Shown here: piece by piece, positions 1 through 5,261 of the stretch
Numbering within the stretch: position 1 is the first letter of the stretch
Layout: the number at the start of each line of letters is the position of its first letter
Assembly: GCA_002402755.1 (NCBI GenBank)
Contig: DHGK01000254.1
Location: 1 to 5,261 of the forward strand
Source: Planctomycetes bacterium UBA4800
Lineage (GTDB): Bacteria; Planctomycetota; UBA8108; UBA8890; UBA8898
Direction of reading: 5' to 3'
Length of the DNA stretch: 5,261 nt
The notes under the pieces: model-generated
Told to the model about the DNA's origin: nothing
The model's input: only the letters and a program-made list of their open reading frames with translations
Databases searched by the model: none
Program-made: the position numbers and the translations under genes

Positions 1-1
1 G

Positions 2-1483
2 AGAATCCCCGCCGTCATCGCCGCCGTCGTGGCGGCGCAGACCCTGATCGCCCTCGAGCCCCACGCGGCGCCGGCCGCCGATCCGTCCGTGAACAAGGCC
101 CGCCTCGAGCGGGTCTACATCGTCTACAAGACCCACTTCGACATCGGCTACACCTCGACCGCCCACGACGTCGTCCACGAATATCGAACCGAGATGACCG
201 ACAGGCTCATCGAGGCGATCGAGAAGAACAAGGACCAGCCCAAGGAGCGGCAGTTCGTCTGGACGCTGTCCGGCTTCCCGATGCAGCAGATCCTCTGGGA
301 AGGGCAGAGCCCGGAGCGACGCGCCAGGATCGAGCAGGCGATTCGCGACGGCAACATCGCCATCCACGCGCTTCCGTATACGATCCACACGGAAACGGCC
401 GAGGCCGAGGACCTCGTGCGCGGCCTGGGCATTTCTTCGACGCTCGCGCGCACGTACGGGAGACCGCTTTCGATAAGCGGCAAGTCGACCGATGTCCCCG
501 GCCAGTCCTGGATCCTGCCGACGCTGATGGCGCACGCGGGGATCAGGTTCTTCCACATGGGCGGCCCGGTCGTCAACTTCGCCTTCAGCCTGCCGCCGGT
601 CTTCTGGTGGGAAGGCCCGGACGGCTCGCGCGTGTTGACGTTCTACAACGACGATTACGGCATTCCGGCGCTGCCGCCCGCCGATTGGCCGTACAAGACG
701 TGGGTGCACCTCGCGATGACCGGCGACAATCAAGGGCCGCCGAGCCCCGACGCCGTCGGGGAGGATCTGGAGTTCTACCGGAAGCGCGGTATCGTGGCGC
801 AGGTCGGCACGCTCGACGATTTCTTCAACGAGTTCGCCAAGGAGGCTCTCCACGCGCTCCCCGTCATCCGCGCCGATCTTCCTTGCCCCTGGATCCACGG
901 GATTGCGAGCATGCCCGCCGCCACGCGAATCGCGCAGCGAAGCCGCCCCCTTATCGGTGCGCTCGATGCGCTCGCCACGCTCGAACGATGCTGGGGCATC
1001 TACCGGCCCGACCTGACGAACGTGATCAAGACCGCCTACTGGCGCACGAACTTCGCCGCGTGGATCGGCGACGGCGCGCGCATGACGTCCCAGGTGCGGA
1101 TCTGGAGCTTCGCCAAGTTCGATGCCGAATCCGCGCTCTACACGCCGGCGATGGAGATGCGCGTCCCGGCGGTCGCCGCGCGCTCGGTCGCGCGCCCGGG
1201 AACGCTGCCGCCCAGCCAGTCGGGCATCACGCTTTCCAGACGAGGCGTCGCCGTGAGCGCGTTCGGCCCGAATCCCGATGGCGCCGGCACGATCTTCCGC
1301 GTCTGGGAGCAGGGCGGCGCCGGCGGAGAGCTCACCGTCACGCTGCCCGCGGGCGGGAAGTTCACGACGGCCACGCCCGTCACGCTTCGCGGCGAGACGA
1401 CGGGCGCGCCGCTCGAGATCGCCGCAGGCGCGTTCTCCTTCCCGCTGGCGGCGTATGCGCCGGCGAGCTTCGTTCTCAAGTAG
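2..1483 (+). CDS. GH38 alpha-mannosidase-like secreted protein, 5' partial and apparently internally deleted
   Basis: Glycoside hydrolase family 38-like protein; family members remove alpha-mannose residues using a bound divalent metal. The frame is open to the left edge. A GTG at 29 could start it, but the codons before it (from 2) read Arg followed by a hydrophobic run, ending in an AAPAA-like cleavage region, so this is a signal peptide whose start lies upstream. Counting from GTG 29, HFDIGYT (residues 36-42) matches the GH38 metal-binding HxD motif, and TDVPGQSW (154-161) holds the presumed nucleophile/metal ligand Asp155. Residues 163-337 continue the catalytic domain (WIHG at 288). At about residue 337/338 the text jumps to WRTNFAAWIGDGARM, which I recall as lying near the C-terminus of full-length relatives, followed by the usual beta-rich end (PAVAARS...LSRRGVAVSAFGPNPDG...AYAPASFVLK). 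Relatives are usually about 700-1000 residues, so several hundred central residues, including the later His metal ligand, seem missing. It is probably inactive: a pseudogene, a deletion allele or an assembly artefact. Confidence 0.85.
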   Translation, partial: RIPAVIAAVVAAQTLIALEPHAAPAADPSVNKARLERVYIVYKTHFDIGYTSTAHDVVHEYRTEMTDRLIEAIEKNKDQPKERQFVWTLSGFPMQQILWEGQSPERRARIEQAIRDGNIAIHALPYTIHTETAEAEDLVRGLGISSTLARTYGRPLSISGKSTDVPGQSWILPTLMAHAGIRFFHMGGPVVNFAFSLPPVFWWEGPDGSRVLTFYNDDYGIPALPPADWPYKTWVHLAMTGDNQGPPSPDAVGEDLEFYRKRGIVAQVGTLDDFFNEFAKEALHALPVIRADLPCPWIHGIASMPAATRIAQRSRPLIGALDALATLERCWGIYRPDLTNVIKTAYWRTNFAAWIGDGARMTSQVRIWSFAKFDAESALYTPAMEMRVPAVAARSVARPGTLPPSQSGITLSRRGVAVSAFGPNPDGAGTIFRVWEQGGAGGELTVTLPAGGKFTTATPVTLRGETTGAPLEIAAGAFSFPLAAYAPASFVLK

Positions 1484-1493
1484 CGCCGGCGCA

Positions 1494-1509
1494 CGCCCGG
1501 CGGCGGGCG
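1494..1509 (+). terminator. Small GC hairpin after the GH38-like gene
   Basis: CGCCCG (1494-1499) pairs with CGGGCG (1504-1509) around a GCGG loop, 10 bases after the stop codon. There is no T-tract, so it is not a canonical intrinsic terminator. It may act as an attenuator or 3'-end stabiliser, or be a chance product of the GC-rich composition. Confidence 0.25.
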
Positions 1510-1539
1510 CGCCGCCTCGCATCGCGCCGCGCGCCGCGC

Positions 1540-1545
1540 TACGAT
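1540..1545 (+). promoter_or_regulatory. Possible -10 element (TACGAT) before the lyase gene
   Basis: TACGAT matches four of six bases of the sigma70 -10 consensus TATAAT, including both key positions (A2 and T6), in a spacer that is otherwise almost entirely G and C. It lies 32 bases before the ATG at 1578. The -35 region is not recognisable, so this is a weak call. Confidence 0.25.
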
Positions 1546-1564
1546 GCCCGTGTCCGAGCCGCCG

Positions 1565-1571
1565 AAAGGAG
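1565..1571 (+). promoter_or_regulatory. Ribosome binding site of the lyase gene
   Basis: AAAGGAG lies six bases before the ATG at 1578. It decides the start: the open frame extends 100 codons further upstream into the GH38-like gene (to 1278), but that extension is an Arg/Ser/Ala-rich shadow, while the ATG at 1578 has this strong site and is followed directly by a signal peptide. Confidence 0.8.
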
Positions 1572-1577
1572 CGCCGC

Positions 1578-3644
1578 ATGACGACCCGCACTCGCGCACG
1601 CGCCGGCATCGCCGCCGCATCACTCCTTGTTCTCGGCCTTTCCGCGGGGGCCGGGCCGGTTCTTCACCTGACGGCGAAGGAGATCGACGCCGTGCGCGAC
1701 CGCATCGCACGCCTGCCCTGGGCGCGAAAGGCGTACGCGCAGCAGAAGGACGCGGCCGACGCATGGCTTGCCGCGCCGGTGCCGATTCCCGCGGGCGAGA
1801 CCGGCTGGTACCACGACTACTTCTGCCCCGACCACGCGGTCATGCTGCGCTACGACGCCGCGCGGCCCGACGAGCACGTCTGCCCGGCCGACGGCAAGGT
1901 GTGGCGCGATGCGCGCTTCGATGCCTACTGGCGGAGCCAGACGCACGCGCGCATTTTCCGGAGCTTGTACGCGCTCGCGCTCGTCCACCGGATCTCGGGC
2001 GAGCGCCGCCACGCCGAGGCGGCGGCGAGGATTCTCCGCGACTACGCCGCGTTCTTCCCGTCGACGACCCCGCACGGCCGCTGGGCGGGCAAGGGCCGCA
2101 TCATGGCGCAGTCGCTCGACGAGGCCGTCGCGATCCTCCAGCCGCTCAAGGCCTACGAACTCCTGGCCGAGAGCGACGCCCTCACGCCGAAGGACCGCGA
2201 CGCGATCGAGAACGCATGGTTCAAGCCCACGGCCGAGCTCCTCGAGCGGCAGACGAGCACGATTCACAACATTCACTGCTGGCACAACGCCGCGATCGGC
2301 ATGATCGGGTTCCTGCTCGGCGACCGCGCGCGCATCGAGTTCGCGATCGAGAACCCGCGCTCGGGCTTCCTGGCGCAGGTCGAGAAGGGCGTGAGCGAGG
2401 AGGGCTTCTGGTTCGAGGGGTCGACGGGCTACCACTTCTACACGCTCTCGGCGCTGGTCGAGCTCGTCATCGCGGCCGAGCGGAACGGCGTGCCGCTCGT
2501 TGCGCGCGCCCCGAAGCTCAAGCGCATGTTCGAGGCGCCGATCGCGCTTGCCGACCCCTTCCTCGTCGTCCACGCGACGAACGACGGCGGCGCCGCGCGC
2601 CTGACGAGCCAGGCCGCGCACTACGAGCACGCGGCCGTCTGGTACCCCGAGGAGCGCGCGTTCCGCGAGGTCCTGGCGCGCGCCTACGGCAAGGAGCGCA
2701 CGACGCTCGCGGCGCTGCTCCACGGCATCGAGGAGCTGCCGCCGCAGGTCGAAGGCGTCCGCGCCGAGAGCGCGCTCCTGCCCGCGACGGGCTTCGGCAT
2801 CCTGCGCGGCGAGCTTGCGGGCGGCCCCGCGTTCGTGCTCATGGATTTCGGGCCGCACGGCGGCGGCCACGGCCACCCCGACAAGCTCAACGTGATCGTC
2901 GCGGGGCTCGGCCGCACGCTCGCGCCCGATCTGGGGACGTCCGGCTACGGCATTCCGCTCAACGGCGCCTGGTACCGGCAGAGCGTGAGCCACAACGTCG
3001 TCGTGGTCGACGGGAAGAGCCAGAAGCCTGCCGCGGGAACGCAGGTCTCGTTCAACGGCGAGGGCGCGATCAGGTGGGTGACGGCGCGATGCGACACGGC
3101 GTACCCCGGAGTGGCATGGACACGCACCGCGGCGCTGCTCGACTTCGGGATTCTACTCGTCGATCGGCTCGCGAGCGATCGAGAGCGGCGCTACGAATGG
3201 GTCTACCACAACCACGGGGCGTTCGCGCTCGAGGCGCCGCCGGCCGGGAGCCTGGCGCCCGAGTCCTTGCCCGCGGGGAACGGTTACGAACACCTGGCGA
3301 ACGCGCGGTCGGCGCCGGCCGGCCCGTGCGTGCGCGGCGCTTGGCGCGTGGACGGAGCGGGCACGGTGGCGCTTGCGGCGGCCGCCGCCCCCGGCACGAC
3401 GGTCGTCGTGGCCGATGGACCCGGCAACCCGGCGACCGAGCGCTTGCCCGCGCTGCTCCTTCGCCGCACCGCCGCGGCCGCGGACTTCGTCGTGTGCCTG
3501 GAGCTCGTCCGGGCGGGCGGCGCCGCATCGGTGCGCGAGGTTCGCGCGACCGCCGCCGGCGAAGTCCTCGATGTTCAGGTCGAGACCGCCGCCGGCGCGC
3601 GGCGCGTCGCGGTCGATGCCGCGGGGGTGCGCGAGCTGCGCTGA
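1578..3644 (+). CDS. Secreted heparinase II/III-like (alginate-lyase-type) polysaccharide lyase
   Basis: This 688-residue protein resembles polysaccharide lyases with an (alpha/alpha) toroid plus a heparinase II/III beta-sandwich (PL12/15/17-like). These enzymes cleave uronic-acid-containing polymers by beta-elimination. Residues 1-25 form a signal peptide (Arg-rich start, then AAASLLVLGLSAGA). Residues 83-105 hold a CPDH...CPAD pair, a degenerate form of the Cys-pair motif common near the N-terminus of this superfamily. Residues 120-330 form the helical toroid with the active-site-like stretch IHNIHCWHNAAIG (229-241; candidates Asn231, His233, His236) and EGSTGYHFY (280-288; Tyr285 a candidate catalytic Tyr). 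The beta-sandwich begins near 400 and carries the hallmark FGPHGGGHGHPDKLN (424-438), then GTSGYG (453-458) and SHNVVVVDG (471-479); His431, His433 and His472 are metal or catalytic candidates. Length and motifs are intact. It follows the GH38-like gene by 94 bases and may be co-transcribed. The substrate is not readable from sequence; alginate, oligo-uronides, heparan-like or other glycosaminoglycans are all possible. Confidence 0.88.
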   Translation: MTTRTRARAGIAAASLLVLGLSAGAGPVLHLTAKEIDAVRDRIARLPWARKAYAQQKDAADAWLAAPVPIPAGETGWYHDYFCPDHAVMLRYDAARPDEHVCPADGKVWRDARFDAYWRSQTHARIFRSLYALALVHRISGERRHAEAAARILRDYAAFFPSTTPHGRWAGKGRIMAQSLDEAVAILQPLKAYELLAESDALTPKDRDAIENAWFKPTAELLERQTSTIHNIHCWHNAAIGMIGFLLGDRARIEFAIENPRSGFLAQVEKGVSEEGFWFEGSTGYHFYTLSALVELVIAAERNGVPLVARAPKLKRMFEAPIALADPFLVVHATNDGGAARLTSQAAHYEHAAVWYPEERAFREVLARAYGKERTTLAALLHGIEELPPQVEGVRAESALLPATGFGILRGELAGGPAFVLMDFGPHGGGHGHPDKLNVIVAGLGRTLAPDLGTSGYGIPLNGAWYRQSVSHNVVVVDGKSQKPAAGTQVSFNGEGAIRWVTARCDTAYPGVAWTRTAALLDFGILLVDRLASDRERRYEWVYHNHGAFALEAPPAGSLAPESLPAGNGYEHLANARSAPAGPCVRGAWRVDGAGTVALAAAAAPGTTVVVADGPGNPATERLPALLLRRTAAAADFVVCLELVRAGGAASVREVRATAAGEVLDVQVETAAGARRVAVDAAGVRELR

Positions 3645-3657
3645 GGGAAAGGCCTCG

Positions 3658-3686
3658 TTGCCGCGCCGCGCTTCCGGCTCGATAAT
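3658..3686 (+). promoter_or_regulatory. Sigma70-type promoter for the dockerin-like gene
   Basis: A -35 hexamer TTGCCG (3658-3663, four of six matches to TTGACA) and a -10 hexamer GATAAT (3681-3686, five of six matches to TATAAT) are separated by exactly 17 bases. The AT-rich -10 stands out in a GC-rich spacer. Transcription would begin near 3693, giving a leader of about 34 bases before the ATG at 3727. It separates the dockerin-like gene from the upstream enzyme genes. Confidence 0.55.
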
Positions 3687-3712
3687 AGAGGCTGGACGAT
3701 CTCGATGGCAGT

Positions 3713-3720
3713 AGGCGAGG
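3713..3720 (+). promoter_or_regulatory. Weak ribosome binding site of the dockerin-like gene
   Basis: AGGCGAGG lies six bases before the ATG at 3727. It is an imperfect Shine-Dalgarno, weaker than those of the other genes in the window, but it supports this start, which also places a signal peptide at the N-terminus. Confidence 0.45.
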
Positions 3721-3726
3721 ACTTGC

Positions 3727-4326
3727 ATGCACGAGCCGAAATCGGTCGATCCCGCGCGGCGTTGCCGGCGCATCGCTGCGGCGCTCCTTCTCGCGGCTGC
3801 GGCCGTACGCGCGCAGATCGCGGTCGAGGGCATCGACGACAGGACGGTGTACACCGACCGCGCCGCCTTCACGGTCGCGGCCGAGGAAGGCTACGACTAC
3901 GCGGCGGCGATGAACGGGCGATCGGTGCCCGTCGGCGAGGAGGTCGCCGTCGCCGAGGCGGATTTCTACGAGCTCGCCGTCACCCGCACCCCGCAGGCGG
4001 GCGGCGCGCCGGAATCGGACGTGAGCTTCGATTGCGAGCTCGGGGCGCGATGCGCGCCGCCGCCGCCGCCCGGCTTCATCCGCGGGGACGCCAACGGGGA
4101 TGGGGTTGTTGATCTTTCCGATCCGGTGATGATACTACTATGCCTCTTCGCGGGGCGCGCGACGGACTGCGAGGACGCGCTCGACGCGAACGACGGCGGC
4201 CGGGTGGACATCGCCGATGCGGTCTACGTGCTGAGCTACCTCTTCGCGCGCGGCGCCGCGATGCCCGCTCCGTTCCCGGCGAGAGGCGAGGACACGACGC
4301 CGGATGCGCTCGGCTGCAGCCGATGA
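3727..4326 (+). CDS. Small secreted protein with C-terminal dockerin-like EF-hand repeats
   Basis: A 199-residue exported protein. Residues 1-29 form a signal peptide: Arg-rich (ARRCRR) then AAALLLAAAA, with probable cleavage after AVRA. Residues 31-88 (VEGIDDRTVYTDRAAFTV...YELAVTRT) look like the beta-rich N-terminus of large CotH/lamin-tail-type surface proteins known from Planctomycetota and related groups; this match is from memory. Residues 89-117 are a linker ending in a proline run. Residues 118-197 form a dockerin-like module with two EF-hand loops: DANGDGVVDLSD (121-132), with all expected acidic ligands, and DANDGGRVDIAD (153-164), where Gly replaces the usual fifth-position Asp. 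Each loop is followed by a helix (PVMILLCLF, AVYVLSYLF). Cys138, Cys148 and Cys197 could form disulfides. Such modules bind calcium and may attach proteins to the cell surface or to partners. It lacks any recognisable catalytic domain, so it may be a shortened remnant of a much larger protein. Confidence 0.75.
   Translation: MHEPKSVDPARRCRRIAAALLLAAAAVRAQIAVEGIDDRTVYTDRAAFTVAAEEGYDYAAAMNGRSVPVGEEVAVAEADFYELAVTRTPQAGGAPESDVSFDCELGARCAPPPPPGFIRGDANGDGVVDLSDPVMILLCLFAGRATDCEDALDANDGGRVDIADAVYVLSYLFARGAAMPAPFPARGEDTTPDALGCSR
4073..4317 (+). other. Dockerin-like module within the secreted protein
   Basis: This span encodes the paired EF-hand segment from FIRGDANGDG to DALGC. The pattern of two loops of 12 residues spaced 32 residues apart, each followed by a hydrophobic ILxxLF-type helix and ending in a Pro-rich xPFPxxGxDxTxDxLGC tail, is typical of the C-terminal modules that decorate many secreted proteins in planctomycete-like genomes. 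Codon use in its first half differs from the rest of the window. Confidence 0.65.
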
Positions 4327-4350
4327 CGTTGCAGATCATGAGCGCCGGCA

Positions 4351-4357
4351 GGAGGAG
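4351..4357 (+). promoter_or_regulatory. Ribosome binding site of the psiE-like gene
   Basis: GGAGGAG lies nine bases before the ATG at 4367. It favours that ATG over an upstream in-frame start at 4304, which would overlap the dockerin-like gene and add 21 charged, unconserved-looking residues before the first membrane helix. Confidence 0.7.
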
Positions 4358-4366
4358 CGGCGGCGT

Positions 4367-4798
4367 ATGATCGGCAAATTGCGCGCCTGGTTCGAGCTCG
4401 CGGTGGTCGGCGTTCTGATGGTCCTGATGGCGGCGGCGATCGCCTTCGCGCTCGTCGACGTCGTGGTGACGATCGCGGGCGACCTGCGGGCCGACGGCAT
4501 CCTGGACGTCGAGGAGCTGCTCGACACGTTCGGGCTCTTCCTGATCGTGCTGATCGGCCTCGAGCTCTTCGAGACCGTCAAGTCGTACTTCCGGGAGCAC
4601 ATCGTCCACGTGGAGTGCATCTTCATGGTGGCGATGATCGCCGTCGCCCGCAAGGTGATCTTGCTGGAGTACACGAAGCTCGATCCGCTCGCCCTCGCCG
4701 GCATCGCCGCGCTCGTCTTCGCGCTCGCCGCCGGCTACTACCTCATCAAGCGCGCGAACGAACCGGTGCGGGCGGGTGCGAAGGAGGTTGCCAGGTGA
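4367..4798 (+). CDS. PsiE-family integral membrane protein
   Basis: A 143-residue inner-membrane protein resembling the phosphate-starvation-inducible PsiE family (the E. coli protein is 136 residues, so the length fits). Four hydrophobic helices are visible: about residues 10-36 (LAVVGVLMVLMAAAIAFALV), 51-70 (LLDTFGLFLIVLIGLELFET), 79-100 (IVHVECIFMVAMIAVARKVILL) and 106-128 (DPLALAGIAALVFALAAGYY). The family-like segment runs from GLELFETVKSYF through to IAVARKVILLEY, with conserved-looking charged residues (Glu66, Glu69, Lys72, Glu83, Arg95, Lys96) within or beside the membrane. The C-terminus is short and basic. The biochemical role of the family is unknown; the name comes from its induction in E. 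coli. No Pho box is recognisable upstream here. It lies 40 bases after the dockerin-like gene and its stop overlaps the next gene's start. Confidence 0.8.
   Translation: MIGKLRAWFELAVVGVLMVLMAAAIAFALVDVVVTIAGDLRADGILDVEELLDTFGLFLIVLIGLELFETVKSYFREHIVHVECIFMVAMIAVARKVILLEYTKLDPLALAGIAALVFALAAGYYLIKRANEPVRAGAKEVAR
4781..4787 (+). promoter_or_regulatory. Ribosome binding site of the aminotransferase gene
   Basis: AAGGAGG, a near-perfect Shine-Dalgarno, sits inside the last codons of the psiE-like gene, seven bases before the GTG at 4795. It fixes GTG as the start and shows that the two genes are meant to be translated together. Confidence 0.8.
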
Positions 4799-5261
4799 CC
4801 GCGCAGCGGCCTTCCCGGCGCGCCGAGGAGATCACCGCCTTCCAGGTCATGGAAGTCATGGAGGCGGCCAAGAAGCTCGAGGCCGCGGGCGCATCCGTCA
4901 TCCACCTCGAGGTGGGCGAGCCGGATTTCCCGACCCCGCCGTGCGTGCTCAAGGCGGCGCGCAAGGCCATGCGCGCCGGCCACACGCACTACACCCACAG
5001 CCTGGGACTGCCCGAGCTCAGGGAGGAGATCGCGCGGCGCTACGCCGCGGCGGCGCGCGTGCCGCCGTCGCCCGACCAGATCCTCATCACCGCCGGCACC
5101 TCGCCGGGGATGTTCCTGCTCTTCGCGGCGCTGCTGGAGCCCGGCGACGAGGTCATCCTCATCGACCCGGGCTACAGTTGCTATCCGAACATGATCAAGT
5201 TCGTGGGGGGTGCGCCCGTCTACGTGACCGCGCGGGCGGCCGAGGGCTTCCAGGTCGATCC
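4795..5261 (+). CDS. PLP-dependent class I/II aminotransferase, 3' partial
   Basis: The gene starts at GTG 4795, overlapping the psiE-like stop as GTGA, and runs off the window after 155 codons; a full-length protein would be about 380-400 residues. It belongs to the fold-type I aspartate aminotransferase superfamily, which moves amino groups between amino acids and 2-oxo acids using pyridoxal phosphate in the cytoplasm. Visible motifs in order: VIHLEVGEPDFPTP (35-48), the N-terminal substrate-binding strand; THYTHSLGLPELREEIA (64-80), the conserved Y-x(n)-G-x-x-x-LR segment; ILITAGTSPGMFLLF (96-110), whose Gly-Thr/Ser turn contacts the cofactor phosphate; and VILIDPGYSCYPN (120-132), the conserved P-x-Y strand. 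The Schiff-base lysine lies beyond the window. The amino-donor specificity cannot be read from this half; aspartate/alanine-type or general aromatic-type enzymes all share these motifs. Confidence 0.92.
   Translation, partial: MTAQRPSRRAEEITAFQVMEVMEAAKKLEAAGASVIHLEVGEPDFPTPPCVLKAARKAMRAGHTHYTHSLGLPELREEIARRYAAAARVPPSPDQILITAGTSPGMFLLFAALLEPGDEVILIDPGYSCYPNMIKFVGGAPVYVTARAAEGFQVD

Larger units (their letters stand above)
1484..1577 (+). other. Intergenic gap between the GH38-like and lyase genes
   Basis: This 94-base spacer holds a short GC hairpin just after the first stop codon, a TACGAT -10-like hexamer at 1540-1545 and a strong Shine-Dalgarno just before the next ATG. No good -35 hexamer lies 16-18 bases before TACGAT. 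The lyase gene could therefore be read through from the GH38-like gene or have its own weak or non-sigma70 promoter; the sequence does not decide. Confidence 0.4.

Noticed and set aside
1278..1577. N-terminal extension of the lyase frame by 100 codons
   Set aside because: The extension is Ser/Arg/Ala-rich shadow of the GH38-like gene; the ATG at 1578 has AAAGGAG at six bases and begins a signal peptide.
607..1581. 324-codon + frame overlapping the GH38-like gene
   Set aside because: It is Arg-rich low-complexity sequence, a shifted shadow of the GH38-like coding frame; it does not restore any missing GH38 motif, so it is not evidence of a frameshift.
1620..2993. Long antisense open frame of 457 codons opposite the lyase gene
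   Set aside because: It is rich in Arg, Ala, Val and Leu with no recognisable motif and mirrors the codon positions of the lyase gene; long antisense frames are expected in GC-rich DNA with strong third-position bias.
1544..3685. 713-codon open frame in another + frame over the lyase gene
   Set aside because: The translation is dominated by Arg, Ala and Gly with no domain, whereas the overlapping frame has clear heparinase motifs and a signal peptide with a good ribosome binding site.
4310..4323. Perfect 14-base palindrome TCGGCTGCAGCCGA at the end of the dockerin-like gene
   Set aside because: It has no loop, no T-tract and lies within coding sequence; a single short GC palindrome is expected by chance here.
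4304..4366. Upstream start for the psiE-like gene
   Set aside because: It would add a charged stretch with no hydrophobic or family character and overlap the dockerin-like gene; GGAGGAG clearly serves the ATG at 4367.
4738..4998. Small antisense frames across the psiE/aminotransferase junction
   Set aside because: They lie opposite a clear aminotransferase coding start with conserved motifs and show no start signal or domain of their own.

Overview
This is a very GC-rich bacterial window with strong G/C third-position bias. It carries five genes, all on the + strand, with almost no non-coding DNA. The secreted polysaccharide-degrading enzymes, plus a secreted protein with a dockerin-type (type I EF-hand repeat) tail of the GDANGDGxVDLSD / DANDxGRVDIADAV kind, suggest Planctomycetota or a similar carbohydrate-degrading lineage (Acidobacteriota, Hydrogenedentota and similar). 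No rRNA, tRNA or taxonomic marker is present, so the lineage is an inference.

Layout. (1) Positions 2-1483 hold the 3' part of a GH38 alpha-mannosidase-like gene whose start lies upstream of the window; its signal peptide is read into from the left edge. It appears to have lost its centre: an N-terminal catalytic half is joined in frame to the extreme C-terminus near position 1039. (2) A 94-base gap contains a small GC hairpin, a weak -10-like element and a strong ribosome binding site. (3) Positions 1578-3644 encode a 688-residue secreted heparinase II/III-like (alginate-lyase-type) polysaccharide lyase. (4) An 82-base gap holds the best promoter of the window, TTGCCG-17 bp-GATAAT. (5) Positions 3727-4326 encode a small exported protein with a C-terminal dockerin-like pair of EF-hand repeats. 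(6) Positions 4367-4798 encode a four-helix PsiE-family membrane protein. (7) It overlaps by GTGA the start of a fold-type I PLP aminotransferase (4795 to the window end, truncated).

How they may work together: the GH38-like protein and the lyase are both exported and adjacent, and would fit breakdown of a mannose- and uronate-containing polysaccharide, although the truncated GH38 protein is probably inactive. The dockerin-like protein has its own promoter and may be a remnant of a much larger surface protein. PsiE and the aminotransferase are translationally coupled and look like a separate unit. No CRISPR array, insertion sequence, integrase or defence system is visible. The most interesting points are the apparent internal deletion in the GH38 gene, a possible parallel condensation in the dockerin gene, and a codon-usage anomaly inside the dockerin module.
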